Positions 36,829 through 44,406 of a DNA stretch of 64,000 bases are shown here, one piece after another (the stretch's first letter is position 1; every line of letters begins with the position of its first letter). The translations under genes and the position numbers were made by a program. Under the pieces are notes generated by a model. It was not told the DNA's origin, did not search any database, and worked only from the letters and a program-made list of their open reading frames with translations. The stretch is from JAVJSD01 sp040219575 (lineage in GTDB: Bacteria; Planctomycetota; Planctomycetia; Pirellulales; Pirellulaceae): positions 129,025-193,024 of the forward strand of contig JAVJSD010000028.1 of the NCBI GenBank assembly GCA_040219575.1, given 5' to 3'.

Positions 36829-36881
36829 ACTCACTTACTCACTTACTCACCAAACCACGACGACAAGTCGTCGGCTTGGAG
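36829..36881. repeat. Left arm of 53-bp inverted repeat flanking ilvC
   Basis: This 53-base stretch is the reverse complement of 37971-38023 with only two mismatches (positions 8 and 29 of the arm). It begins with an ACTCACTT-type short repeat and contains the palindrome CGACGAC-AA-GTCGTCG, able to form a 7-bp hairpin. It lies between ilvH and ilvC, ending 55 bases before the ilvC start. Confidence 0.95.
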
Positions 36882-36936
36882 CAGTGACGAATTCACTACC
36901 ACGCACCACTAACCACTAACCACGCACCAACCTCTC

Positions 36937-37944
36937 ATGGCCGCTACGATCTATTACGACAACGACGCAGACCTGTCGCTGCTGAAGAACAAGACGATCG
37001 CCGTGCTGGGCTACGGCTCGCAAGGTCACGCGCAGGCGCAGAACCTCCGCGACAGCGGCTGCAAGGTGATCATCGGGCAGCGGCCGGGCAGCGCGAACTA
37101 CGACCTGGCGGTGAAGCACGGCTTCGAGCCGATGCCGATCGACGAGGCCACGTCGAAGGCCGACATCGTCAACATCCTGCTGCCCGACGAGGTGCAGGGC
37201 GATCTGTACAAGAGCCACATTCGCGACCACCTCAAGCCGGGCAACATCCTGATGTGCTCGCACGGATTCAACATTCACTTCGACCAGGTCACTCCGCCCG
37301 ACGGAGTGGACACGTTGCTGGTGGCGCCGAAAGGCCCCGGGCATCTGGTTCGCAGCGAGTTCGAGGCGGGGGGCGGCGTGCCCTGCCTGATCGCCGTGGG
37401 GGAAGGCGCGGCGGACGAGACCGTCAAGATCGGCCTGGCCTACGCCAAGGGCATCGGCGGCACGCGCGGCGGCGTGATTCAAACCAGCTTCGCCGAGGAG
37501 ACCGAGACCGATCTGTTCGGTGAGCAGGTGGTGTTGTGCGGCGGCGTAAGCGAGTTGGTGAAGGCGGCGTTCGCCACATTGGTGGAAGCCGGCTACCAGC
37601 CCGAGATGGCGTACTTCGAATGCCTGCACGAGTTGAAGCTGATCGTCGATCTGTTCTACCAGGGCGGCCTGAGCTACATGCGGTACAGCGTGTCGAACAC
37701 GGCGGAGTTCGGCGACTACACCCGCGGCCCGCGGATCATCACCGACGAGACCCGCGCCGAGATGAAGCGGATTCTGGACGAGATTCAAACGGGCAAGTTC
37801 GCCCGGGAGTGGATCCTGGAGAACCGCGCCGGGGCGCCGGCCTTCAAGGCGATTCGCCGTCGCGACCGCGGTCTGGAGATCGAACAGGTCGGCAAGCGAC
37901 TGCGGCGGTTGATGTCGTGGATTGACTCGAAGGAAGTGGAGTAG
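36937..37944 (+). CDS. ilvC: Ketol-acid reductoisomerase (class I)
   Basis: A 335-residue NADP(H)-dependent enzyme that converts acetolactate to dihydroxyisovalerate. The Rossmann motif is IAVLGYGSQGHAQAQNLRDS, GLRD-type specificity loop residues lie in IIGQRPGSANYD, and the helical C-domain shows ETETDLFGEQVVLCGG with the metal-binding Asp/Glu, EAGYQPEMAYFECLHELKLI with the second Glu, and YMRYSVSNTAEFGDYTRGPR. Length is that of class I. It belongs to the pathway of ilvH just upstream, but the two genes are separated by a repeat arm, and a second arm lies 26 bases after its stop. Confidence 0.97.
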   Translation: MAATIYYDNDADLSLLKNKTIAVLGYGSQGHAQAQNLRDSGCKVIIGQRPGSANYDLAVKHGFEPMPIDEATSKADIVNILLPDEVQGDLYKSHIRDHLKPGNILMCSHGFNIHFDQVTPPDGVDTLLVAPKGPGHLVRSEFEAGGGVPCLIAVGEGAADETVKIGLAYAKGIGGTRGGVIQTSFAEETETDLFGEQVVLCGGVSELVKAAFATLVEAGYQPEMAYFECLHELKLIVDLFYQGGLSYMRYSVSNTAEFGDYTRGPRIITDETRAEMKRILDEIQTGKFAREWILENRAGAPAFKAIRRRDRGLEIEQVGKRLRRLMSWIDSKEVE

Positions 37945-37973
37945 AGGAGTGGTGAGTGGATGCATCACTCCTC
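37944..37973 (+). terminator. Hairpin directly after ilvC
   Basis: GAGGAGTG at 37944-37951 and CACTCCTC at 37966-37973 are complementary over eight bases, with a 14-base loop; the stem starts at the last base of the ilvC stop. The end of the hairpin overlaps the right repeat arm by three bases. No U-run follows. Confidence 0.45.
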
Positions 37974-38023
37974 CAAGCCGACGACTTGTCGTCGCGGTTT
38001 GGTGAGTAAGTGAGTCAGTGAGT
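37971..38023. repeat. Right arm of 53-bp inverted repeat flanking ilvC
   Basis: Reverse complement of 36829-36881 (51 of 53 identical). It lies 26 bases after the ilvC stop and ends 12 bases before the small downstream gene at 38036. It carries the same CGACGAC palindrome. A GTG codon in the arm (38018) is in frame with the next gene, so insertion of the element may have supplied an alternative start. Confidence 0.95.
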
Positions 38024-38035
38024 AGGTACGACGAC

Positions 38036-38302
38036 ATGGCGTACGCCGATACACTGCGTGTGTTTCAACAGCTCGAACCCGGGGATCGGGTGGAGTTGGA
38101 GCATGAGGTGAAGGTGGGGTTTCGCACGTGGACGGCGACGACCACAGGGACGGTGGTCCGCGTCGATCGGCGGCGGCACAGCCTGCACTTCAATCGCAAT
38201 TTCGACGACCGCGTGTTCAGCGACGTCATCGTGCTGAAGCGCGACGACGGCGAATTGACCACCGTCACCCTCGATGAGTTCTCCGTCCTCCGCAAGTTTT
38301 AA
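38036..38302 (+). CDS. Small conserved-looking protein of unknown function
   Basis: An 88-residue soluble protein, MAYADTLRVFQQLEPGDRVE and onward. The alternation in GFRTWTATTTGTVVRVDRRR and RVFSDVIVLKRDDGELTTVT reads as a small beta-barrel, similar in style to SH3- or KOW-like barrels that bind RNA or protein. The ATG at 38036 is preferred; a GTG at 38018 lies in the repeat arm. It sits 60 bases before nuoN on the same strand and may share its transcript. I do not recognise the family. Confidence 0.7.
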   Translation: MAYADTLRVFQQLEPGDRVELEHEVKVGFRTWTATTTGTVVRVDRRRHSLHFNRNFDDRVFSDVIVLKRDDGELTTVTLDEFSVLRKF

Positions 38303-38361
38303 CCGTCCTCTCCCACGACCTCTCAGGAATCACCTAACCCAGCCAGGACGAGCTTTCCGCC

Positions 38362-39957
38362 GTGCTCCCCAACCTCGCCACTGTTTCGTCGCTGCTGCCC
38401 GAGATCATCTTGATCACGGCGGCCGTGTGGCTGTTTTGCGTGGGAACATGGCTGCGGAGCCGCGCCTGGTGGGCGTTGTTCGCCCCGCTGGGGGTGCTGG
38501 TGGCGATGGCGGCGTTGTACTTCCGCACGCCGCAGGCCTGGTTCGAAGCCCAGCCGATCGCCGTGTATTACCAGGGTCCGCTGGTGATCGATTCGCTGTC
38601 GCTGGCGGGCCGCTGGATCGGGGCCTGCGCGGGTCTGTTGTTCGTGCTGATCGGCGGCGGCCGCGCTCCGCGGCAGCTCTCGAGTGAATACCTCGGCACG
38701 ATGATTCTGGCGGCCGTCGGCGTGATGATCGTGTCGTCGGCCAACGACCTGGTGTTGTTCTTCCTGGGACTCGAACTGATTTCGATTCCGACCTACGCGC
38801 TGCTGTACCTGGGCCAACGCGACCGCGGCACGAGCGAGGCGACCGTCAAGTATTTCTTCCTCAGCATTCTCTCCTCGGCCATGCTGCTGTACGGATTGAG
38901 TTTCGTGTACGGCATGGGAGGGACGACGGTGATCGCCGGCGGCGAGGGCGTGGCTTCGCTGCGGGCGGCCTTCGACGGACTCGCAAACACCGACGAAGCG
39001 CACGGCTTGGCGCAGCTCGCGCCGATTGCCTTCGTGCTGCTGCTGGCGGGGCTCGGTTTCAAAATGGCGGCCGTGCCGTTCCACTTCTACGCCCCCGACG
39101 TGTATCAAGGCGCCACCAACGCCAACGCGGGCGTGCTGGCGGTATTGCCGAAGATCGCCGGCGTGATTGGATTGGTGCGGTTGGCGACATTGCTGGCGCC
39201 GCTTGTGGGCGATTTCGCCTGGCAGTCGGTGATGGTCATCTCGCTGCTGACCATGACGATCGGCAATGTTTGCGCCCTGTGGCAGAAGAGCTTCCGCCGC
39301 TTGATGGCGTATTCCTCGATCGCCCATGCCGGCTACATGCTGATCGGCCTGTCGGTCGCGCTGGCCTCGCCGCAAGGCGCGCTCGGGCTGACGGCGATGC
39401 TGTTCTACCTGCTGGTGTACGCGTTCGCCTCGCTGGGCAGTTTCGCCGCCGCGGCCTGGCTCAGCGGCGAACAGCGGGAGCTCGACGCCATCGACGAACT
39501 CAAGGGCGTCGGGCGTACGCATCCGCAGGCGGCCGGTCCGCTGGCGGTGTTCATGTTTTCGCTGGCCGGCATTCCGCCGTTGGCCGGCTTCTGGGGCAAG
39601 TTCTCGCTGTTCGGCAGCGCCGTTCAAATCGCCCGCACGACCGACAGCCAGAGCGTGCAGATGTGGTTTGTGGTGTTGGCCGTGGTCGGCGCATTGAACG
39701 CCGCCATCGCCGCCGCGTACTACTTGCGGATTGTGGCTAGTCTGTACTTCCAGCCGCACGCCGCACGTGCCCCGGCGCGAGGCGGCATCGGAGCCTTGGC
39801 CGCCACGGCGCTGTGCACGATCGTGGTGGTGCTGGTGGGCATCAGTCCCGGCGGCGCCTTCGGCATCGCGGAGCAAGCGGGGGAGACCGCCGCCAGCGTC
39901 GCCGGTGCGGATCAAGCCGCCGAAGTGCAAAACATCGCCGCCGCCGACGATCGGTAA
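38362..39957 (+). CDS. nuoN: NADH-quinone oxidoreductase subunit N
   Basis: A 531-residue membrane subunit of respiratory complex I, one of the three antiporter-like proton-pumping subunits. It starts at GTG. About 14 transmembrane helices are visible. Family landmarks are FFLGLELISIPTYALLYL, KYFFLSILSSAMLLYGLSFV, AGLGFKMAAVPFHFYAPDVY with the conserved Lys and His, and RRLMAYSSIAHAGYMLIGLS. The last 35 residues are a non-conserved Ala-rich tail. Normally nuoN closes the nuo operon after nuoM; here the upstream genes are ilvC and a small hypothetical, so it is separated from the other subunits. Confidence 0.95.
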   Translation: MLPNLATVSSLLPEIILITAAVWLFCVGTWLRSRAWWALFAPLGVLVAMAALYFRTPQAWFEAQPIAVYYQGPLVIDSLSLAGRWIGACAGLLFVLIGGGRAPRQLSSEYLGTMILAAVGVMIVSSANDLVLFFLGLELISIPTYALLYLGQRDRGTSEATVKYFFLSILSSAMLLYGLSFVYGMGGTTVIAGGEGVASLRAAFDGLANTDEAHGLAQLAPIAFVLLLAGLGFKMAAVPFHFYAPDVYQGATNANAGVLAVLPKIAGVIGLVRLATLLAPLVGDFAWQSVMVISLLTMTIGNVCALWQKSFRRLMAYSSIAHAGYMLIGLSVALASPQGALGLTAMLFYLLVYAFASLGSFAAAAWLSGEQRELDAIDELKGVGRTHPQAAGPLAVFMFSLAGIPPLAGFWGKFSLFGSAVQIARTTDSQSVQMWFVVLAVVGALNAAIAAAYYLRIVASLYFQPHAARAPARGGIGALAATALCTIVVVLVGISPGGAFGIAEQAGETAASVAGADQAAEVQNIAAADDR

Positions 39958-39973
39958 CGGCGCCCAGGAAGCT

Positions 39974-40037
39974 GTAGCGGAAGTCGCCAGACTTCCGAGT
40001 TCTCACGGGGCGTCGGGACTCTGGCGAGTTCCGCTAC
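39974..40037. repeat. 64-bp palindromic intergenic repeat, copy 2
   Basis: Begins GTAGCGGAAGTCGCCAGACT and ends GACTCTGGCGAGTTCCGCTA followed by C. The outer 23-25 bases of both ends are complementary with few mismatches. It has the same length and architecture as the element at 33780-33843, with the ends conserved and the centre different. It lies 16 bases after nuoN. Confidence 0.85.
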
Positions 40038-40153
40038 GGCCTGAGGACATGGCGCCCGGCGACGATTCCCCGTAGGGCGATGCAACGCCCGGCGACTTGG
40101 GTTATTCTTGACGCGTCGCCTTCCGTCTCCCCACGTCGCCCGAGGCCCCTCCC

Positions 40154-40918
40154 ATGTCGCGCTGTCTCCCACTGCTTTGCTGCTTCTCGATTCTAGCCGT
40201 GTCGGCCGTGTCGCTGACGTCCTCCGTCGCCCTGGCCGAGCAACCGCCCGAGGGTTTTGTCAGCCTGTTCAACGGCAAGAACTTCGAAGGCTGGAAGGTT
40301 CCTGAAGGAGACAACGGCCATTGGAAGATCGTCGACGGCGTGATCGACTACGACGCCGGCAGCGAGGCCGAAGGGGACAAGAACCTGTGGACCGAGAAGG
40401 AGTACGGCGACTTCACGCTGATCGCCGACTGGCGGATCAAGGAGACGCCCTACATCAATCCCCGCGTGAAGATCGTCAAGCCCGACGGCGCGCACAAGCA
40501 GTCGGCCGAAGGCAAGGACATCGACATCGCCGTGCCCGATTCCGACTCGGGCATCTTCCTCCGCGGCGAGGGCAAGTCGCAGGTGAACATCTGGTGTTGG
40601 CCGGTCGGCTCAGGCGAGGTGTACGGCTACCGGATGGACAAGAACATGCCGGCCGCCGTGCGGGCTGGCGTGACGCCTCGGGTGCTGGCCGATCACGACA
40701 TCGGCCAGTGGAACCGCTTCGAGATCACCATGAAGGGCGACCGGTTGTGGGTGAAGTTGAACGGCGTGCAGGTCATCGAGAACGCGCAGTTGCCGGGCAT
40801 TCCCAGTCGTGGACCGCTGGCGCTGCAGCACCACGGCGGCAAGGACAAAGAAGGCGTCTGGCGCAGCCCGCCCGCGCTGGTGCAATTCCGCAACCTGTAC
40901 ATCAAGTCGCTCGACTGA
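40154..40918 (+). CDS. Secreted DUF1080 (3-keto-disaccharide hydrolase-like) protein
   Basis: A 254-residue exported protein with a signal peptide ending near VALA. DUF1080 is a concanavalin-like beta-sandwich; the usual opening FVSLFNGKNFEGWKVPEGDN, the middle DSDSGIFLRGEGKSQVNIWC with the conserved G-I-F/Y segment, and WNRFEITMKGDRLWVKLNGV near the end are all present. Several members hydrolyse 3-keto-glycosides, so this one may act on oxidised sugars or simply bind glycan. It has an insert rich in charged residues around 80-120. It is isolated from the second DUF1080 gene at 47243. GAGG precedes the ATG. Confidence 0.9.
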   Translation: MSRCLPLLCCFSILAVSAVSLTSSVALAEQPPEGFVSLFNGKNFEGWKVPEGDNGHWKIVDGVIDYDAGSEAEGDKNLWTEKEYGDFTLIADWRIKETPYINPRVKIVKPDGAHKQSAEGKDIDIAVPDSDSGIFLRGEGKSQVNIWCWPVGSGEVYGYRMDKNMPAAVRAGVTPRVLADHDIGQWNRFEITMKGDRLWVKLNGVQVIENAQLPGIPSRGPLALQHHGGKDKEGVWRSPPALVQFRNLYIKSLD

Positions 40919-41021
40919 GCGGCGGGCGCACGGACACGCCGACGGCGGCCCGGGTGACTCACGCGGCGAGACCAGACCGAGCACGGTCGAACGATCATCC
41001 GCATCTCGGCAGGTGGTGAAC

Positions 41022-41360
41022 ATGATGAGGTTGGTCCTAATCGCCGTGTTCCTGGCGATAGAAGTTGCGATGATCGGGATGACTACCTGGGCGTCGTTCG
41101 ATCGGGCCGTTTGGAATGTACGCGGGGAAGTGCTTGCAGATCGCTGGTTCCAGGCGACCTTGCTGGACGCCTATCTCGCTTTCCTCACCTTCTACCTGTG
41201 GGTGTTCTACAAGGAGCCGACTATCCTGCGGCGAACCGTGTGGTTCGTGTTGATCATGGCTCTGGGGAACATGGCGATGGCGGCGTACGTCTTGGTCCAA
41301 CTCATCCGGTGGCGCGACAGCGAAGGGTTCGCTGCGCTGCTGCTGCGTCGCACTACGTAG
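41022..41360 (+). CDS. Small membrane protein, DUF1475-like
   Basis: A 112-residue protein with three transmembrane segments (LVLIAVFLAIEVAMIGMTTW, LLDAYLAFLTFYLWVFY and VWFVLIMALGNMAMAAYVLV). The short loop motif FYKEPTILRR and the final LVQLIRWRDSEG resemble DUF1475, a small family also known from plants. AGGTGGTG precedes the double ATG. Function unknown. It lies 103 bases after the DUF1080 gene. Confidence 0.7.
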   Translation: MMRLVLIAVFLAIEVAMIGMTTWASFDRAVWNVRGEVLADRWFQATLLDAYLAFLTFYLWVFYKEPTILRRTVWFVLIMALGNMAMAAYVLVQLIRWRDSEGFAALLLRRTT

Positions 41361-41574
41361 CGCCGACGCGTTCTCGACCGCGACTTCGATCGCCGTTTCT
41401 TTGTGGCGACCGCCGATTTCGCCCTGGTGATTGATTCACCTCGCCGCGTGTCGAGCGAGGCGGCTGCTGAGGCGTTTTCTTGGCTTGCCAACTGCCTTGC
41501 CGACTCTATAGTGCCCACGATCCAGTTCGGTAAGTCCCTCGCGATGACGTTTTTCAACGCAACTCTGGTGTGCC

Positions 41575-41817
41575 GTGAAAGTTCAAAACCGCATCTTTCG
41601 AAATCAGCCAGATTATCTGTTCGTGATCGTTCGCCGTTCGCCCGATTGGAAACCCAACAGTCTCGACGCAACGCCGCCCGCCACGGAACGTGTTTCGGTT
41701 ACGCAGGTGGCGAGTTACGGGGAAGCGTACGACGATTTGATTCGCTGCAACCGCCTCGCCCTGCGGATGGCAAAGCCATACTGGGCCGTCATCGAGACGC
41801 CCGGAGCCACACTCTGA
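41575..41817 (+). CDS. Hypothetical 80-residue protein
   Basis: Starts at GTG and encodes a soluble protein whose second half, VTQVASYGEAYDDLIRCNRL followed by ALRMAKPYWAVIETP, looks like a real folded segment rather than a chance frame. It ends 37 bases before cysK. No family is recognised. The 214 bases before it hold no other convincing gene. Confidence 0.5.
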   Translation: MKVQNRIFRNQPDYLFVIVRRSPDWKPNSLDATPPATERVSVTQVASYGEAYDDLIRCNRLALRMAKPYWAVIETPGATL

Positions 41818-41854
41818 ATTCGGTGTTCTACAGCCCCCATCCGAAGGGATCTTC

Positions 41855-42790
41855 ATGTTTCGCAATCAAACCTACGAAAACGCTGCCGCGGCGATCGGCG
41901 TCACGCCGATGATTCGCATCAATCGCCTGGTCGGCGAGAAACACGCCGCCGTGTTCGCGAAATGCGAATTCTTCCAACCACTCAACAGCGTCAAGGATCG
42001 GATCGGCGTGGCGATGATCGAAGCCGCCGAGAGAGACGGACTGATCAATCCCGATTCGCACATCATTGAGCCGACAAGCGGGAACACAGGAATCGCCCTG
42101 GCATTTGTCTGTGCGGCGAAAGGATACCGCTTGACGCTGACGATGCCCGAGTCGATGTCGGTAGAACGGCGGACTTTGCTGAAGGCGATGGGCGCCAACC
42201 TCGAACTGACTCCCGCGGCGGACGGCATGCCGGGGGCGATCCGTCGGGCGTCCGAACTGGTCGAAGCGGACTCCGCCGCCTGGATGCCGCAGCAGTTTGA
42301 GAATCCCGCGAATCCCCAGATCCACACGGCAACCACGGGCCCCGAGATTTGGGCGGACAGCGGCGAAAACATCGACGCCATCGTGGCGGGAGTGGGAACC
42401 GGCGGAACGATCACCGGTGTGGCCCGGTTCATCAAACAGCAGAACCCCGATTTCAAGGCGATTGCGGTCGAGCCCAAGCACTCACCCGTAATCGGCGGTG
42501 GGAAACCAGGCAAACATCGCATTCAGGGAATCGGGGCCGGTTTCATTCCCAAGAACCTCGACACCTCGCTGATTGACGACGTCGTCACGGTCGACGACGA
42601 GGACGCGTTTCAATGGGGCCGGAGATTGGCGAGTGAAGAGGGCCTCGTTGCCGGGATCAGCAGCGGAGCGAATATGTGGGCGGCAGCCCAGGTCGCCGCC
42701 AGGCCGGAATTCCAAGGCAAACGGATCGTGACGATCATGTGCAGTCTGGGCGAGCGGTACTTGTCCACGCCGCTCTTCGCATGCGGATGA
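41855..42790 (+). CDS. cysK: Cysteine synthase A (O-acetylserine sulfhydrylase)
   Basis: A 311-residue PLP enzyme that makes cysteine from O-acetylserine and sulfide. The PLP Lys is Lys47 in PLNSVKDRIG, the substrate loop is TSGNTG at 74-79, the phosphate-binding loop is GVGTGGTITG, and the C-terminal GISSGANMWAA contacts the pyridine nitrogen. The upstream AAGGGA supports the start. A photolyase gene follows after 47 bases on the same strand. The neighbouring serine acetyltransferase is not in the window. Firm assignment; a cysteine synthase B or cystathionine synthase-like activity is less likely given length. Confidence 0.95.
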   Translation: MFRNQTYENAAAAIGVTPMIRINRLVGEKHAAVFAKCEFFQPLNSVKDRIGVAMIEAAERDGLINPDSHIIEPTSGNTGIALAFVCAAKGYRLTLTMPESMSVERRTLLKAMGANLELTPAADGMPGAIRRASELVEADSAAWMPQQFENPANPQIHTATTGPEIWADSGENIDAIVAGVGTGGTITGVARFIKQQNPDFKAIAVEPKHSPVIGGGKPGKHRIQGIGAGFIPKNLDTSLIDDVVTVDDEDAFQWGRRLASEEGLVAGISSGANMWAAAQVAARPEFQGKRIVTIMCSLGERYLSTPLFACG

Positions 42791-42837
42791 CCAGACGCAC
42801 AGGCGGCGGTTCCGCCCTTGTCGATCGCTAGGCGCCG

Positions 42838-44376
42838 ATGTCGCTTCGCAATTTGATTCTCGTTCTCGGTGATCAACTCGACCCGGAGTCCACGGCCTTC
42901 GACGGCTTCGACCGGCAGCGGGATGCCGTGTGGATGGTGGAGGTCGCAGCGGAAGTCAAGCAGGCCTGGTCGCACAAGGCCCGCATCGCCCTTTTCCTTT
43001 CCGCCATGCGGCACTTTCGCGACCGGCTGCGCAAGCGCGGCTTCACCGTTCACTACAAACAGCTCGACCAACCCGGGAATCGAGGTGATTTCGCCTCGGA
43101 ACTGAAAGCGGCGGTCCGCCGTGAAAAGCCCCAACGCCTGATCGTGACGCACCCGGGCGAGTGGCGCGTCAAACAGGAGTTGCAGACCGCCGCGCAGCAA
43201 CTCGAGATCGACCTCGAGATTCGTCCCGACCGCCATTTTTACACGACGCCCGACGAGTTCGCCGAACACGCCGAAGGCCGTAAGCAGCTGCGTCTGGAGT
43301 ATTTCTATCGCGAACTGCGGAAGAGATATGACGTGCTGATGGACGGCGATCAACCCGCCGGTGGAGCGTGGAATTACGACCGCGAAAACCGCCGCTCCTT
43401 TGGCGACGGCGGGCCCGACGAGATTCCTCGGCCTGCGAGCTTCAAGGTTGACCCAACCACTCGCGAAGTCCTCGACCTGGTATCACGCCGCTTTGCCGAC
43501 CACCCAGGCAGTCTGGAGTATTTCAATTGGCCGGTCACGTCACGGCAGGCCAAGCGCGCGCTTCGCGACTTCATCCAGCATCGCCTGGCGAATTTCGGCA
43601 AGTACCAAGACGCGATGTGGACCGACGAGCCGCTGCTGTTCCATTCGCGCCTTTCCGCCGCCCTCAACTTGAAGCTGCTCGACCCGCGTGACGTGGTCGC
43701 AGCGGCCGAGCAAGCCTACGCGACCGGGAGAGCGCCGCTCAACGCCGTCGAGGGGTTCATCCGGCAGATCCTGGGCTGGCGCGAGTACGTACGCGGCGTC
43801 TACTGGCTCTACATGCCCGAGTACCTGCAGTGGAACGCGCTCGGGGCCGACGCACCGCTGCCGCAGTTCTTTTGGAATGGCGAAACCGACATGCGCTGTC
43901 TGCGACATACCATCGGTCAGACTTTGAAGTACGGTTACGCCCATCACATTCAACGCCTGATGGTCACTGGGCTTTTTTCGCTGCTGCTGGGCGTCGATCC
44001 GCACCAGGTTCATGCATGGTACTTGGCGGTTTACGTCGACGCCGTCGAATGGGTGGAGGCGCCCAACACGCTCGGCATGTCGCAATACGCCGACGGCGGT
44101 GTCATGGCCTCCAAGCCCTATGCGGCCACGGGCAAGTACATCCAGAGGATGAGCAACTACTGCGAAGGCTGCTGCTACAACCCGGCTTTGGCCAGCGGCG
44201 AAGGAGCGTGTCCGTTCACGACGCTCTACTGGGACTTTCTCATGCGGCATGAAGCCACGCTAAAACGCAACCCGCGCATGGCCCTGCAGCTGAAAAATGC
44301 AGCGCGAAAGATGGAGAGCGAGAAAACCGCGATCCATCGCCGAGCCGCCGAGTTGAAAGCGCGTTACACGCATTAG
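42838..44376 (+). CDS. Iron-sulfur bacterial cryptochrome/(6-4) photolyase (PhrB type)
   Basis: A 512-residue FeS-BCP family protein that repairs UV (6-4) photoproducts in DNA using FAD and a lumazine antenna. The alpha/beta N-domain starts NLILVLGDQLDPESTAFDGF. Four cysteines for the 4Fe-4S cluster are at 354, 442, 445 and 458, the same spacing as Cys350/438/441/454 of Agrobacterium PhrB. FAD-domain landmarks include FIRQILGWREYVRGVYWLYM, KYGYAHHIQRLMVTGLF with the double His, and DAVEWVEAPNTLGMSQYADG. TAGG lies before the ATG. It may share a transcript with cysK, an interesting match to the need for cysteine-derived sulfur, but that link is only positional. Confidence 0.95.
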   Translation: MSLRNLILVLGDQLDPESTAFDGFDRQRDAVWMVEVAAEVKQAWSHKARIALFLSAMRHFRDRLRKRGFTVHYKQLDQPGNRGDFASELKAAVRREKPQRLIVTHPGEWRVKQELQTAAQQLEIDLEIRPDRHFYTTPDEFAEHAEGRKQLRLEYFYRELRKRYDVLMDGDQPAGGAWNYDRENRRSFGDGGPDEIPRPASFKVDPTTREVLDLVSRRFADHPGSLEYFNWPVTSRQAKRALRDFIQHRLANFGKYQDAMWTDEPLLFHSRLSAALNLKLLDPRDVVAAAEQAYATGRAPLNAVEGFIRQILGWREYVRGVYWLYMPEYLQWNALGADAPLPQFFWNGETDMRCLRHTIGQTLKYGYAHHIQRLMVTGLFSLLLGVDPHQVHAWYLAVYVDAVEWVEAPNTLGMSQYADGGVMASKPYAATGKYIQRMSNYCEGCCYNPALASGEGACPFTTLYWDFLMRHEATLKRNPRMALQLKNAARKMESEKTAIHRRAAELKARYTH

Positions 44377-44406
44377 CCTTCCCCATGCGCCGAGCGGCGA
44401 GTCAAC

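Noticed and set aside
36829..38023. ilvC with its flanking repeats considered as an insertion sequence
   Set aside because: The only gene inside is ilvC; there is no transposase, and target-site duplications were not evident by eye.
41403..41912. A 169-codon frame running from the intergenic space into cysK
   Set aside because: It overlaps the start of cysK and the 80-residue gene in another frame and has a basic, low-complexity translation.
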